This document shows, in pieces, positions 29,048-36,824 of a DNA stretch of 64,000 nt. Position 1 is the first letter of the stretch, and every line of letters begins with the position of its first letter. The notes below the pieces were generated by a model that made no database searches, was not told the DNA's origin, and saw only the letters and a list, made by a program, of their open reading frames with translations. This DNA is from Maribacter sp. 4G9. Lineage in GTDB: Bacteria; Bacteroidota; Bacteroidia; Flavobacteriales; Flavobacteriaceae. Where the stretch lies: assembly GCF_002742265.1 (NCBI RefSeq), contig NZ_MDGL01000156.1:62001-126000 (forward strand), written 5' to 3'. A program made the translations under genes and the position numbers.

Positions 29048-30481
29048 TTACTTTCTGCCCCAAGATATAATATTTAATCCTAACTGAAAAGATGCATAAT
29101 TGCTTGCCGCAATGTTACGGTAGGATAGTAAATTATCGGCCATAGCATAAAGATTTACGGGGCCTGCCTGGAGATTAAGTCCAAATCCAAGGTTGGTATA
29201 GCTAAATTTATCAGCGGTATAGGTCGCCTTAAGGGCCAGAATATTACCAAATCTTCGCATGTAAAAACCGGTAATCGCCGCTTGGGGTCCTCGCGGCCTG
29301 TTTATTAAAAATAGATGGGCTCCTACTGAGTTCCTGTATGCTATTCTAGGCTCATTACCACCCGATGCGTCAATGGTGCAGTCACAATTTTCCGATGACC
29401 CCATAGGTTGTCCAAAATCATATCGTAAGGAAGCATTCACTTTCGTAGGCCTAAAGGTCAAATAGGCCGAATTATTCTCTTCAAAAGGCACTAATTCCTC
29501 GATTTCATCAACGAGATCCTGCCAATAATCCCGATTCAAATTCGATAGCTCACGCAATACATTAATCTGGATTCCCTCTGAGCTGGCGGTTCCGTCCAAG
29601 GAATAATTTTGGGTATCCCCACTATGATATATAAAACCTAGATCCAAAACACTGGCCGTAAATAAGGTTTGTTCGTTAAGCCGATACGAAAATCCCAAAT
29701 CCACACCTAGGCCTAAGTCCCCTCCAAAGAGGGCCCTTTTTATAAGAGTATTCCCAGTTGTTCCATTGTCCGATGCCTCGTCCAATTGCCCGAAACCGGA
29801 TGATCTAAGTTGCAAATCTGCATTTAAGGTAGTATTGAGAATGTTATTTTGGCCTTCCGTATTGACCAAATAACCACTGTTTCTGGTGGAGTTGTAATCC
29901 ACAATACCCGAATATATTTTTCCCCGGGCTCCAATAGTCAGGTTTTTGTCCACCTTCTTGTTCACGCCCAAATGATAAACGGTCACCAAGGAACCCCGTG
30001 TTTTTAGATCGCCCAGATTAAACCTTCTATTCAACTGATCGGCATTGCCATCAAAGATCAACTGTGCGTAATCCCTGGGCCAATAGGTAATATTATCAAA
30101 CTCCACATAGGCCCCTCCGGAATAAAAAAGGCTGGGATTGCCACTTCTAAATCCAATATTGAGAATTTCAAGTTGAACATTCCCACTGAATTCGTCCCTT
30201 CGGCTCATGCCATTTACCATTCTATCCCGAATCTTATCGTTGATATCCAGACCGTCCTCGGCAAAAATATCGTTGACGGAAACCCCATTGGAGCCCGCAT
30301 ACCCAGAAATCCCTGAAATCATTGGAATTCCTGAATACCACTTAAAATCGCTCTCCACTCCAGGGTTCACCATCAGCGATTGGGGAATTTCGTTAAAATC
30401 ATAGAGGATTTGCTTATTCTGGGTCCATAGAAAATTGCATACCAATACGGTAAAAAAAGATATGGATAAGGATCGCTTCAT
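29048..30481 (-). CDS. Porin-like outer-membrane protein, DUF5723 type
   Basis: A 477-aa protein with a signal peptide (MKRSLSISFFTVLVCNFLWTQ) and a beta-rich, aromatic-alternating sequence typical of outer-membrane barrels. Recognisable family segments are DFNEIPQSLMVNPGVESDFK, WYSGIPMISGISGYAGSNG and the later LGFGLNLQAGPVNLYAMADN. This fits the DUF5723 family, for which I know no proven function. Its ATG overlaps the stop of the upstream lipoprotein gene (ATGA), so the two are translationally coupled and probably act together at the outer membrane. Confidence 0.8.
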   Translation of the reverse strand: MKRSLSISFFTVLVCNFLWTQNKQILYDFNEIPQSLMVNPGVESDFKWYSGIPMISGISGYAGSNGVSVNDIFAEDGLDINDKIRDRMVNGMSRRDEFSGNVQLEILNIGFRSGNPSLFYSGGAYVEFDNITYWPRDYAQLIFDGNADQLNRRFNLGDLKTRGSLVTVYHLGVNKKVDKNLTIGARGKIYSGIVDYNSTRNSGYLVNTEGQNNILNTTLNADLQLRSSGFGQLDEASDNGTTGNTLIKRALFGGDLGLGVDLGFSYRLNEQTLFTASVLDLGFIYHSGDTQNYSLDGTASSEGIQINVLRELSNLNRDYWQDLVDEIEELVPFEENNSAYLTFRPTKVNASLRYDFGQPMGSSENCDCTIDASGGNEPRIAYRNSVGAHLFLINRPRGPQAAITGFYMRRFGNILALKATYTADKFSYTNLGFGLNLQAGPVNLYAMADNLLSYRNIAASNYASFQLGLNIISWGRK

Positions 30482-31023
30482 TTAACCCTTACCATGAATT
30501 TAGCACTGGAACGAAGTTCAACGGCAGCATCCGGCAATCCGGATGTACTGGTATTGTCCCCAAGATTTCGGGCACTTAACCTAATTTGCGAGGTGTTCCT
30601 GAGAATATCCAGGCTCTTATCGGTACCGCCATAGGCAACCACTCGGGTCAAAAGGGCCGTTGGTGCGGCATCCATCCGAAAAAACTCACTATCCAAAACA
30701 TCACCGTTTTCATTTAAAAATTCTATAGTGATCTCGATGTCCTTACTGGTTGTGTTTTCCAATTCATAGGTTATGGAACCTTCCAAAACCCTTTCCGCAA
30801 AAAGGTCCTCCTCAAAGGCGTCAAAATTAAAATCCTGGGTAAAGAAACTTATCCCCGTAACCCGGTTGATAATCGACTCCTGCGTCTTTACATAGAAAAT
30901 ACTGGTTTCGAAAGTGGGGGTAATGGTCAGGTCGTCATATTGACCAAAGTCCTGTTTATCGGAACAAGATAACAGGAGCGCAATCCCTAAAAAGAGTAGA
31001 ACTACATTTCTTTTTACTGACAT
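30478..31023 (-). CDS. Predicted lipoprotein of unknown function
   Basis: From the ATG at 31023 it gives 181 aa starting MSVKRNVVLLFLGIALLLSC, a clean lipoprotein signal peptide with lipobox LLSC. An upstream in-frame ATG at 31047 would add eight polar residues before the signal, which is less likely. The mature protein is beta-rich with TSKDIEITIEFLNENGDVLD and ends RSSAKFMVRVK; no domain recognised. It overlaps the start of the porin-like gene by 4 bp and follows the HAD phosphatase by about 54 bp. Confidence 0.75.
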   Translation of the reverse strand: MSVKRNVVLLFLGIALLLSCSDKQDFGQYDDLTITPTFETSIFYVKTQESIINRVTGISFFTQDFNFDAFEEDLFAERVLEGSITYELENTTSKDIEITIEFLNENGDVLDSEFFRMDAAPTALLTRVVAYGGTDKSLDILRNTSQIRLSARNLGDNTSTSGLPDAAVELRSSAKFMVRVK

Positions 31024-31077
31024 CCTCTGGAAATAATTATCGGGCATTTAAACCCGTCCTATCTAAAGGATATAACT

Positions 31078-31767
31078 CTATAAATAGGTTTTTATTTCCC
31101 TAAGCTGCGTGATAATGGGGGCATGGTCATGAACGGGATCACCGTGGGCATTGAAATGTAAGGTATGCAGACCAACGGATTTGGCACCCAGTATATCCGC
31201 TTCCAGACTATCGCCTATCATAAGGGATTTCTGTGGATGGACTTTTGCCCTATCCAAGGCAAGTTCAAAAATGATGGGATTGGGCTTTTTGACCCCCGCC
31301 ATCTCTGAATCCACAATGTGTTCAAAAAAATGGTGAATGCCGGAGTTCCTCAATTTCTTTTCCTGTATTTCCTGAAACCCGTTCGTAATGATATGGAGCC
31401 GATACCTTGGCCTTAGGTACTTCAGCACGGCTACGGTATCCGGAAACAAATGGGTATATGAGGATAAATGATTGATGTATTCCCTGGACAAACTGTGGAT
31501 GACCTCATCTTCAACGCTTAGGCCTAATTTGTCGAATACCGTTTTCAACCGTTGATATCTCAAAGCCTCCTTGGTTATTTTCTCCTCCCGATACAGTTTC
31601 CAGAAAGCCAAATTCGTAGGAACATATACCGCTAAAAATTCCTGAAGCGAAATTTTGATGGCATGTTCCGCCAATATTTTCTCAAAGGTCAGGGACGAGT
31701 TCCTCTCAAAATCCCAAAGGGTATGATCCAGGTCAAAAAATACGTCGGTAACCAGATTCTTAAACAT
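31078..31767 (-). CDS. YjjG-family HAD phosphatase (noncanonical nucleotidase)
   Basis: HAD-superfamily hydrolase (229 aa). Motif I is DVFFDLDHTLWDF (Asp12 nucleophile, Asp14 acid/base), motif II IITNGF, motif III Lys in VKKPNPIIF, motif IV MIGDSLEADILGA. The arrangement and length match YjjG-type pyrimidine 5'-nucleotidases thought to clear noncanonical nucleotides. The start overlaps the end of the upstream polysaccharide-deacetylase-like gene by 8 bp. Substrate is inferred from family. Confidence 0.87.
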   Translation of the reverse strand: MFKNLVTDVFFDLDHTLWDFERNSSLTFEKILAEHAIKISLQEFLAVYVPTNLAFWKLYREEKITKEALRYQRLKTVFDKLGLSVEDEVIHSLSREYINHLSSYTHLFPDTVAVLKYLRPRYRLHIITNGFQEIQEKKLRNSGIHHFFEHIVDSEMAGVKKPNPIIFELALDRAKVHPQKSLMIGDSLEADILGAKSVGLHTLHFNAHGDPVHDHAPIITQLREIKTYL

Positions 31768-33055
31768 GGTACTTGGTTATTAATTGATGATACACTTCCT
31801 TCCAATCGAAGGTATGGTCAGATCCCAACAATTCGTTTGAAAAAATTGAGATGAACGTACCCTTCACCAGTTTTATTTCATTGTAAATGGCGTCCATTCG
31901 CCGTTCCAATTCCCTTATCTTCCCAATTTCCCTAAGGGCATAATCATGCAGCACGAAAGGAAAAACCTTTATTGGTTGCTGTACTTCCAGTGGAATATCA
32001 TAGAATTGGAAGGGCGTACAGGTACCTGCCCTAAACCCAATTTGATGGCTATACCCCATGGTGAAATCATCCGTGAATTCTGCTGCGATAAGATTTCTGT
32101 AGGTTTCGGGAACGTCCACACGATTGTACCGCATCCTGGAATAGTTTACAGGTCTATTGACCACATCCTCCAGATTTTGCTTTTCGTCTTTCAAAAGCTC
32201 AATATTGTTGAAAGAGCTATAGGAGGCGGCCAAAGCCACTGTGGAATAATCTCCTATGTACTTTATCAAGGACCTAAAATTATTGCTGTTGGTGGATACG
32301 TTTTTATCGTATTTGGAATAGTTGGCGAACTGAAAAAAGAAGATACTATTGATTTTCAGCTTTTTGTGCCATTCGATCAAGGTGGAAAAATTGTCAAAAG
32401 GGTCTTTTCTAATATTCAATCCCACGGCAATCCGTTCCACAAGTCTTTTAATCCTAAAAGTGCCCAAATCCAATAAAAAGCCGGCAGCTCCCCGTATGAC
32501 TCCCCTATTCGCATAACAGTGGGAAGTGGTCACATCGATCAGCGATAGATACTTGTATTTTCTTGGGCCCTGGACCAAACTAGGGAACCTTTCCTTTAAA
32601 ATTACAAAAAGTTTCATTGCCCAGATATCCACCACAGGGCGTTCCAAAAACTTGTGCTCATAGGCCAAACTTGCCTTGGACGGAAAACGTCCATGGGCAT
32701 CCTTTACATGAGGCAAATATTCCTCATACCGACTTATCAGGTAAAAAGAGGCAGCAAAAATATCAAAAGGCAAATTACTTCGTTCCCCTGCGAAGAAGAA
32801 ACAGGGCACATTGTCCCAACTCATAACGTTGATTTCAACATCGTTGACACCCTGTTCGAACAACAGCTCGTGACTACGCACAAAAAACTCGTTCTGTAAG
32901 GGTTGTTTAGTGTAGGTTATCTTTTCATTCTTGTGTTTTATGAAATCCTCCACCTTGGTGGTAAAACCGATTTCTATACCCAAGATCTTGGTAAATACCT
33001 GCTTCATAGTATAGGTTAAGCGGGGCGTAATTTTATGGGTATAGATCAATAACAT
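31760..33055 (-). CDS. Polysaccharide-deacetylase-like protein
   Basis: A 431-aa protein opening MLLIYTHKITPRLTYTMKQV, the start seen in a family of Bacteroidota proteins annotated as DUF7033 plus a polysaccharide-deacetylase-like domain. The N-terminal half contains LPFDIFAASFYLISRYEEYL; the C-terminal half has YKYLSLIDVTTSHCYANRG and the terminal GYSHQIGFRAGTCTPFQFYD. The strand that carries the metal-binding Asp pair in active deacetylases reads DVTTSH here, so activity is uncertain. Nestled between radC (0-bp gap) and the HAD gene (8-bp overlap). Confidence 0.75.
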   Translation of the reverse strand: MLLIYTHKITPRLTYTMKQVFTKILGIEIGFTTKVEDFIKHKNEKITYTKQPLQNEFFVRSHELLFEQGVNDVEINVMSWDNVPCFFFAGERSNLPFDIFAASFYLISRYEEYLPHVKDAHGRFPSKASLAYEHKFLERPVVDIWAMKLFVILKERFPSLVQGPRKYKYLSLIDVTTSHCYANRGVIRGAAGFLLDLGTFRIKRLVERIAVGLNIRKDPFDNFSTLIEWHKKLKINSIFFFQFANYSKYDKNVSTNSNNFRSLIKYIGDYSTVALAASYSSFNNIELLKDEKQNLEDVVNRPVNYSRMRYNRVDVPETYRNLIAAEFTDDFTMGYSHQIGFRAGTCTPFQFYDIPLEVQQPIKVFPFVLHDYALREIGKIRELERRMDAIYNEIKLVKGTFISIFSNELLGSDHTFDWKEVYHQLITKYHV

Positions 33056-33754
33056 TTACAACAACTGATTATCGGCGAAACTAAAATATTCCTTTTGTGT
33101 GATAATAAGGTGGTCCAGTACACGAATGTCCAAAGAAGTGGAGGCATTTTTTATTTTTTGGGTGATTTCCTTGTCGGCCTGACTCGGTTTTAACGTTCCC
33201 GAAGGATGGTTATGAGCCAAAATCAAGGCAACGGCACCCAACTCCAAGGACCGCCTCATGAGCAAACGAACATCCACCAAAGTACCTGTAATCCCGCCCT
33301 TGCTCAACTGCGCCTTGTGCAAGATTTTATTGGAATTGTTCAAATATAAAATCCAAAATTCCTCGTGCTGCAATTCGCCCATGATGGGCTGTAGGACTTC
33401 AAAGGCATCCTGACTACTGCCAATTTTCTCGATCTTTAGGGAATCCTCCCCTCTTCGCCGCCTTCCCACTTCCAAAGCTGCGGCAATGCTTATGGCTTTT
33501 GCCTCTCCAATACCCTTGAACTTCATCAATTGTTGAATGGAGAGCTTTCCCAATTCGTTCAGGTTATTGTCCACGGAAGCCAGAATTCTTTTTGAAAGTT
33601 CCACGGCACTTTCGTTCCTACTTCCAGACCCAATAAGAATGGCAATCAACTCGGCATTGGACAAGGCCGTACGCCCCTTGTTCAAGAGCTTTTCCCTAGG
33701 CTTGTCATCATCGGACCAATTTTTTATTGAAAAAGAAACAGGTTTTTCTTCCAT
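33056..33754 (-). CDS. radC: RadC family JAB-domain protein
   Basis: A 232-aa protein with an N-terminal helix-hairpin-helix region (LSNAELIAILIGSG, KFKGIGEAKAISIAAALEV) and a C-terminal JAB/MPN domain. The metal motif HNHPSGTLKPSQAD (His181, His183, Asp194) is complete, so it should bind zinc. Named RadC historically as a DNA-repair protein; its biochemical role is unsettled. Tightly packed with the next gene. Confidence 0.92.
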   Translation of the reverse strand: MEEKPVSFSIKNWSDDDKPREKLLNKGRTALSNAELIAILIGSGSRNESAVELSKRILASVDNNLNELGKLSIQQLMKFKGIGEAKAISIAAALEVGRRRRGEDSLKIEKIGSSQDAFEVLQPIMGELQHEEFWILYLNNSNKILHKAQLSKGGITGTLVDVRLLMRRSLELGAVALILAHNHPSGTLKPSQADKEITQKIKNASTSLDIRVLDHLIITQKEYFSFADNQLL

Positions 33755-33812
33755 ATCCCAAATATACTGAACTAATTATTTCAACGTTCGGTTTGGGATT
33801 AGGGTTACCCAC

Positions 33813-34001
33813 CTAATTCTCTTCCTCCGTTTGGTCCTGGTGCTTTTCTATTTTAAACCGGGTATCATGGATCGTTCTATCCTCTTGATTAATAATATTG
33901 GATATGCCCAACATAAAAGCCACCAAAAAGGTATAACACAATTTGGCCAAAGCGCCCCTGTACTTTTTAAAGGTTTCCTGCCAAGTTGAATTTGTATGCA
34001 T
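33813..34001 (-). CDS. Small single-pass membrane protein
   Basis: A 62-aa protein: polar N-terminus with ETFKKYRGALAKLCYTF, one hydrophobic segment (about 19-37, LAKLCYTFLVAFMLGISNII) and a charged C-terminus ending EEEN. It lies between mpl and radC on the same strand. I do not recognise a family beyond small flavobacterial proteins of similar shape. Confidence 0.65.
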   Translation of the reverse strand: MHTNSTWQETFKKYRGALAKLCYTFLVAFMLGISNIINQEDRTIHDTRFKIEKHQDQTEEEN

Positions 34002-34069
34002 TGCAACAGTAAGTCAATAGGCGTACCAAATTGAACACAACTGCCAAAACGACATTAATTACCTGTATT

Positions 34070-35428
34070 TCAAAGCTCTACAATCCTTTTTACCTCTACC
34101 AAATCCAAACCACCATAATTTCCAGAACTCATCAATAAAAGCGTGGTACCGTTGTAGTCCAGAGTACGAATGAAGTTTTGAAAGGAATCTGAATCCGTGA
34201 ATACTTTTAGGTCCTCTCTTGCAAAGGCTTCCATAATTTGTTGCGGTGACACTTCCTTCAATTTTTTTATGGCTACGGATTCCGGTAGATAGAATATAAT
34301 GGCCTCGTCCGCAGCGTCCAAAGCTCCATTGTATTCCTTTAAAAAATCTGGATTGAAACTACTGTAGGTATGCAGTTCCAAACAGGCAACCAGTCTGCTA
34401 TCAGGATATTGCTCCTTGACCGCTTGGGTGGTTGCCATCACCTTACTGGGCGAGTGTGCGAAATCCTTAAAAGCGATGCAATTCCTTCCTTCGGCAATTT
34501 TTTCCAAGCGTTTGGAGGCCCCTTTAAAAGATGCTATCGCTTCATAAAAGTCTTCCTCGTCCACGCCCATATTCTGACAAATCCATTTAGCTCCCGCTAG
34601 ATTGCTCAGATTGTGTTTGCCAAATACGGCAATGGGCATGGGGCCTTCCGGTGTGGACAAAAGCGTTTCTCCCTCCATAACATCATATTCTGGCGTACGG
34701 TAAGGCAGTTTCCTGATTTGGTTTTCCGATGCTTCCACAACCTCTTTAACTACGGCATCCTCTTCATTGTAGGTAATACTTCCGCCCTCCACAATGCTAT
34801 CCACAAAAATCCGAAACTGCTCTACATAATTTTCAAAAGTTGGAAACACGTTGATGTGGTCCCATGCAATACCGCTCAACAGGGCAATATTCGGTCTATA
34901 TAAATGGAATTTTGGCCTCCTATCAATGGGAGAGGACAAATATTCGTCCCCTTCCAAAACGATAAAATCATTGTCCTCCGTCAAATGTACCATTCTATCG
35001 AAACCGTCCAACTGGGCTCCCACCATGTAATCCACGGGTATCTGATGGTAGTTTAGCACATGCAAGATCATGGAAGTAATGGTCGTTTTGCCGTGACTAC
35101 CTCCAATAACGACCCTCGTTTTGTTCTTGGATTGCTCATATAAAAATTCAGGATAGGAATAAATCGTTAAACCGAGCTCTTGGGCTTTTAACAATTCTGG
35201 ATTGTCCCCTTTGGCGTGCATGCCAAGCACAACGGCATCCAATTCGTTATGAATTTTTTCCGGGAACCATCCGAACTCTTTTGGAAGGAGACCTACAGCT
35301 TCCAGTCTGGACTTTGAGGGTTCAAAAATAACATCATCACTCCCGGTTATGTGGTATCCCTTGTGTGCCAAGGCCAAGGCCAGGTTGTGCATGGCACTAC
35401 CGCCAATGGCAATAAAATGAATGTTCAT
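34070..35428 (-). CDS. mpl: UDP-MurNAc:tripeptide ligase Mpl
   Basis: Mur-ligase family enzyme (452 aa) that recycles L-Ala-gamma-D-Glu-meso-diaminopimelate onto UDP-N-acetylmuramate. The N-terminal UDP-binding domain starts MNIHFIAIGGSAMHNLAL, the AMP-forming P-loop is GGSHGKTTITS (109-119), followed by the central LEGDEYLSSPIDRRPKFHLY and SGIAWDHINVF. Length and the HAKGDNPEL segment distinguish it from MurC. It heads the minus-strand run to 28097 and has a consensus promoter. Confidence 0.93.
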   Translation of the reverse strand: MNIHFIAIGGSAMHNLALALAHKGYHITGSDDVIFEPSKSRLEAVGLLPKEFGWFPEKIHNELDAVVLGMHAKGDNPELLKAQELGLTIYSYPEFLYEQSKNKTRVVIGGSHGKTTITSMILHVLNYHQIPVDYMVGAQLDGFDRMVHLTEDNDFIVLEGDEYLSSPIDRRPKFHLYRPNIALLSGIAWDHINVFPTFENYVEQFRIFVDSIVEGGSITYNEEDAVVKEVVEASENQIRKLPYRTPEYDVMEGETLLSTPEGPMPIAVFGKHNLSNLAGAKWICQNMGVDEEDFYEAIASFKGASKRLEKIAEGRNCIAFKDFAHSPSKVMATTQAVKEQYPDSRLVACLELHTYSSFNPDFLKEYNGALDAADEAIIFYLPESVAIKKLKEVSPQQIMEAFAREDLKVFTDSDSFQNFIRTLDYNGTTLLLMSSGNYGGLDLVEVKRIVEL

Positions 35429-35446
35429 GTTTGGTGTTTAGGCCCA

Positions 35447-35477
35447 CAAAGATACTGATTGCACAGGGTAGGACAAA
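35447..35477 (-). promoter_or_regulatory. Promoter of mpl
   Basis: On the minus strand TTTG (35474-35477), exactly 19 bp, then TATCTTTG (35447-35454): a perfect Bacteroidota promoter. The box ends 18 bp before the mpl ATG. Confidence 0.85.
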
Positions 35478-35527
35478 TCATTTCAAAAAGAGCGTTATTC
35501 TTTTTACCTTAGGCCTAAATTTTGTGT

Positions 35528-35845
35528 ATGAACTTAAAACTATCCGAAATCGCACCCAAAGAAATCATGCCCGGTTACCATGGGAAAATGGTGCATGCCC
35601 AAAACATGAGCATCGCCTTTTGGGAAGTTGAAAAAGGTGCCCAAGTTCCTGAACACGCCCACATGAACGAACAGGTCATGCATGTATTGGAAGGAACCTT
35701 TGAGTTTACCTTGGATGGCACAACCCAAATTTATAACCCTGGTGATATCGTAATAATCGGCCCGCATAAAAAACACAGCGGAAAGGCATTAACACCCTGC
35801 AAGCTTATGGATGTATTTTGTCCGGTTAGGGAGGAATATCGATAG
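35528..35845 (+). CDS. Single-domain cupin protein
   Basis: A 105-aa cupin from the ATG at 35528 (a TTG two codons upstream is in frame). Cupin motif 1 appears as PEHAHMNEQVMHVLEGTFEF with metal-ligand His/Glu residues, motif 2 as GDIVIIGPHKKHSGKAL. Function could be sugar isomerisation, dioxygenation or ligand sensing; nothing in the sequence decides. It is divergent from mpl and 78 bp before the SDR gene. Confidence 0.85.
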   Translation: MNLKLSEIAPKEIMPGYHGKMVHAQNMSIAFWEVEKGAQVPEHAHMNEQVMHVLEGTFEFTLDGTTQIYNPGDIVIIGPHKKHSGKALTPCKLMDVFCPVREEYR

Positions 35846-35881
35846 GTTGGATTTTGGTTGTTGTTTGTTGTTAAAGAAACT

Positions 35882-35923
35882 ACTTTTAACTATTAACTTT
35901 TCACTTTTCACTTTTCACTCATA
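35882..35923 (+). repeat. Six heptads abutting the SDR start codon
   Basis: Consecutive 7-bp units ACTTTTA, ACTATTA, ACTTTTC, ACTTTTC, ACTTTTC, ACTCATA end exactly at the ATG at 35924. The three middle copies are identical. No Shine-Dalgarno-like sequence is present. Confidence 0.7.
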
Positions 35924-36709
35924 ATGAACATATCCCTTCAAGGAAAAAAAGCCCTCGTTGGCGGAAGTAGCGCTGGTATAGGCAAGGCCATTGCGACCCA
36001 ATTGGCAGAAAGCGGGGCCAGTGTTACCCTCATGTCCAGAAACAGGGATAAACTCAATAATATAGTCTCCCAATTACCTACAGACCAAGGTCAAAAGCAT
36101 CAATTCCTTACTGTGGATTTCTCTGATTTTCCCGTCTTTCAAAAGACTATGGAAGATTACTTCATTGCCAACACCGTAGACATTCTTGTTAACAATACGC
36201 AGGGGCCACCTGCAGGCAGTGCCCTGGAAAAAAATGTAGCCGATTATCAAACAGCTTTCGACCTACTTTTTAAAACCGTAGTATGGACCACGGAGCTCGC
36301 CCTTCAAGGGATGATAAAAAACAAGTGGGGTCGTATCATCAATGTGGCCTCCATTTCTGTAAAGGAGCCCCTGTCCTATTTGGCATTGTCCAATTCCATT
36401 CGCGCAGCGGTAGTCACTTGGGCCAAGTCCTTGGCTACGGATGTTGGCAAATACCAAATTACCGTCAACAGTGTCCTTACCGGTTATTTTGATACCGACC
36501 GTATCGCCCAGCTCAACGCCAAAAAAGCGGAACAAATGGGCGTTCCAGAAAGTCAGGTTCGCACGGAAATGGAACAGAAAGTTCCCCTTCATCGTATTGG
36601 CGACCCAAAGGAATACGGCTATTTGGCTACCTTTCTAGCTTCGGATAAGGCCGCATTCATCACCGGAACGAATATCCCCATTGATGGCGGACTCCTAAAA
36701 TCGCTTTAG
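35924..36709 (+). CDS. Atypical short-chain dehydrogenase/reductase
   Basis: SDR-fold protein (261 aa). The nucleotide-binding motif is GGSSAGIG (13-20), and VDILVNNTQGPPAG replaces the usual NNAG. In the catalytic segment (about 143-160, SISVKEPLSYLALSNSIRAA) the positions aligned with the YxxxK pair are Leu153 and Asn157, so both catalytic residues are missing. This matches the BKR-like SDR subgroup (cd05344 type) known for an imperfect cofactor motif and tetrad. The C-terminus GTNIPIDGGLLKSL is typical of FabG relatives. Likely cytoplasmic; activity uncertain. Confidence 0.88.
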   Translation: MNISLQGKKALVGGSSAGIGKAIATQLAESGASVTLMSRNRDKLNNIVSQLPTDQGQKHQFLTVDFSDFPVFQKTMEDYFIANTVDILVNNTQGPPAGSALEKNVADYQTAFDLLFKTVVWTTELALQGMIKNKWGRIINVASISVKEPLSYLALSNSIRAAVVTWAKSLATDVGKYQITVNSVLTGYFDTDRIAQLNAKKAEQMGVPESQVRTEMEQKVPLHRIGDPKEYGYLATFLASDKAAFITGTNIPIDGGLLKSL

Positions 36710-36824
36710 CATATTTATCGGTTTAAGAGGACAAATCAATCATAGGCTAACCCAAAAGGTCTGTTCGCTCATTTTTCATTGATAGCTCAATCAGTTTGGC
36801 ACACTTTTGTTGTGTAAATTTAGC

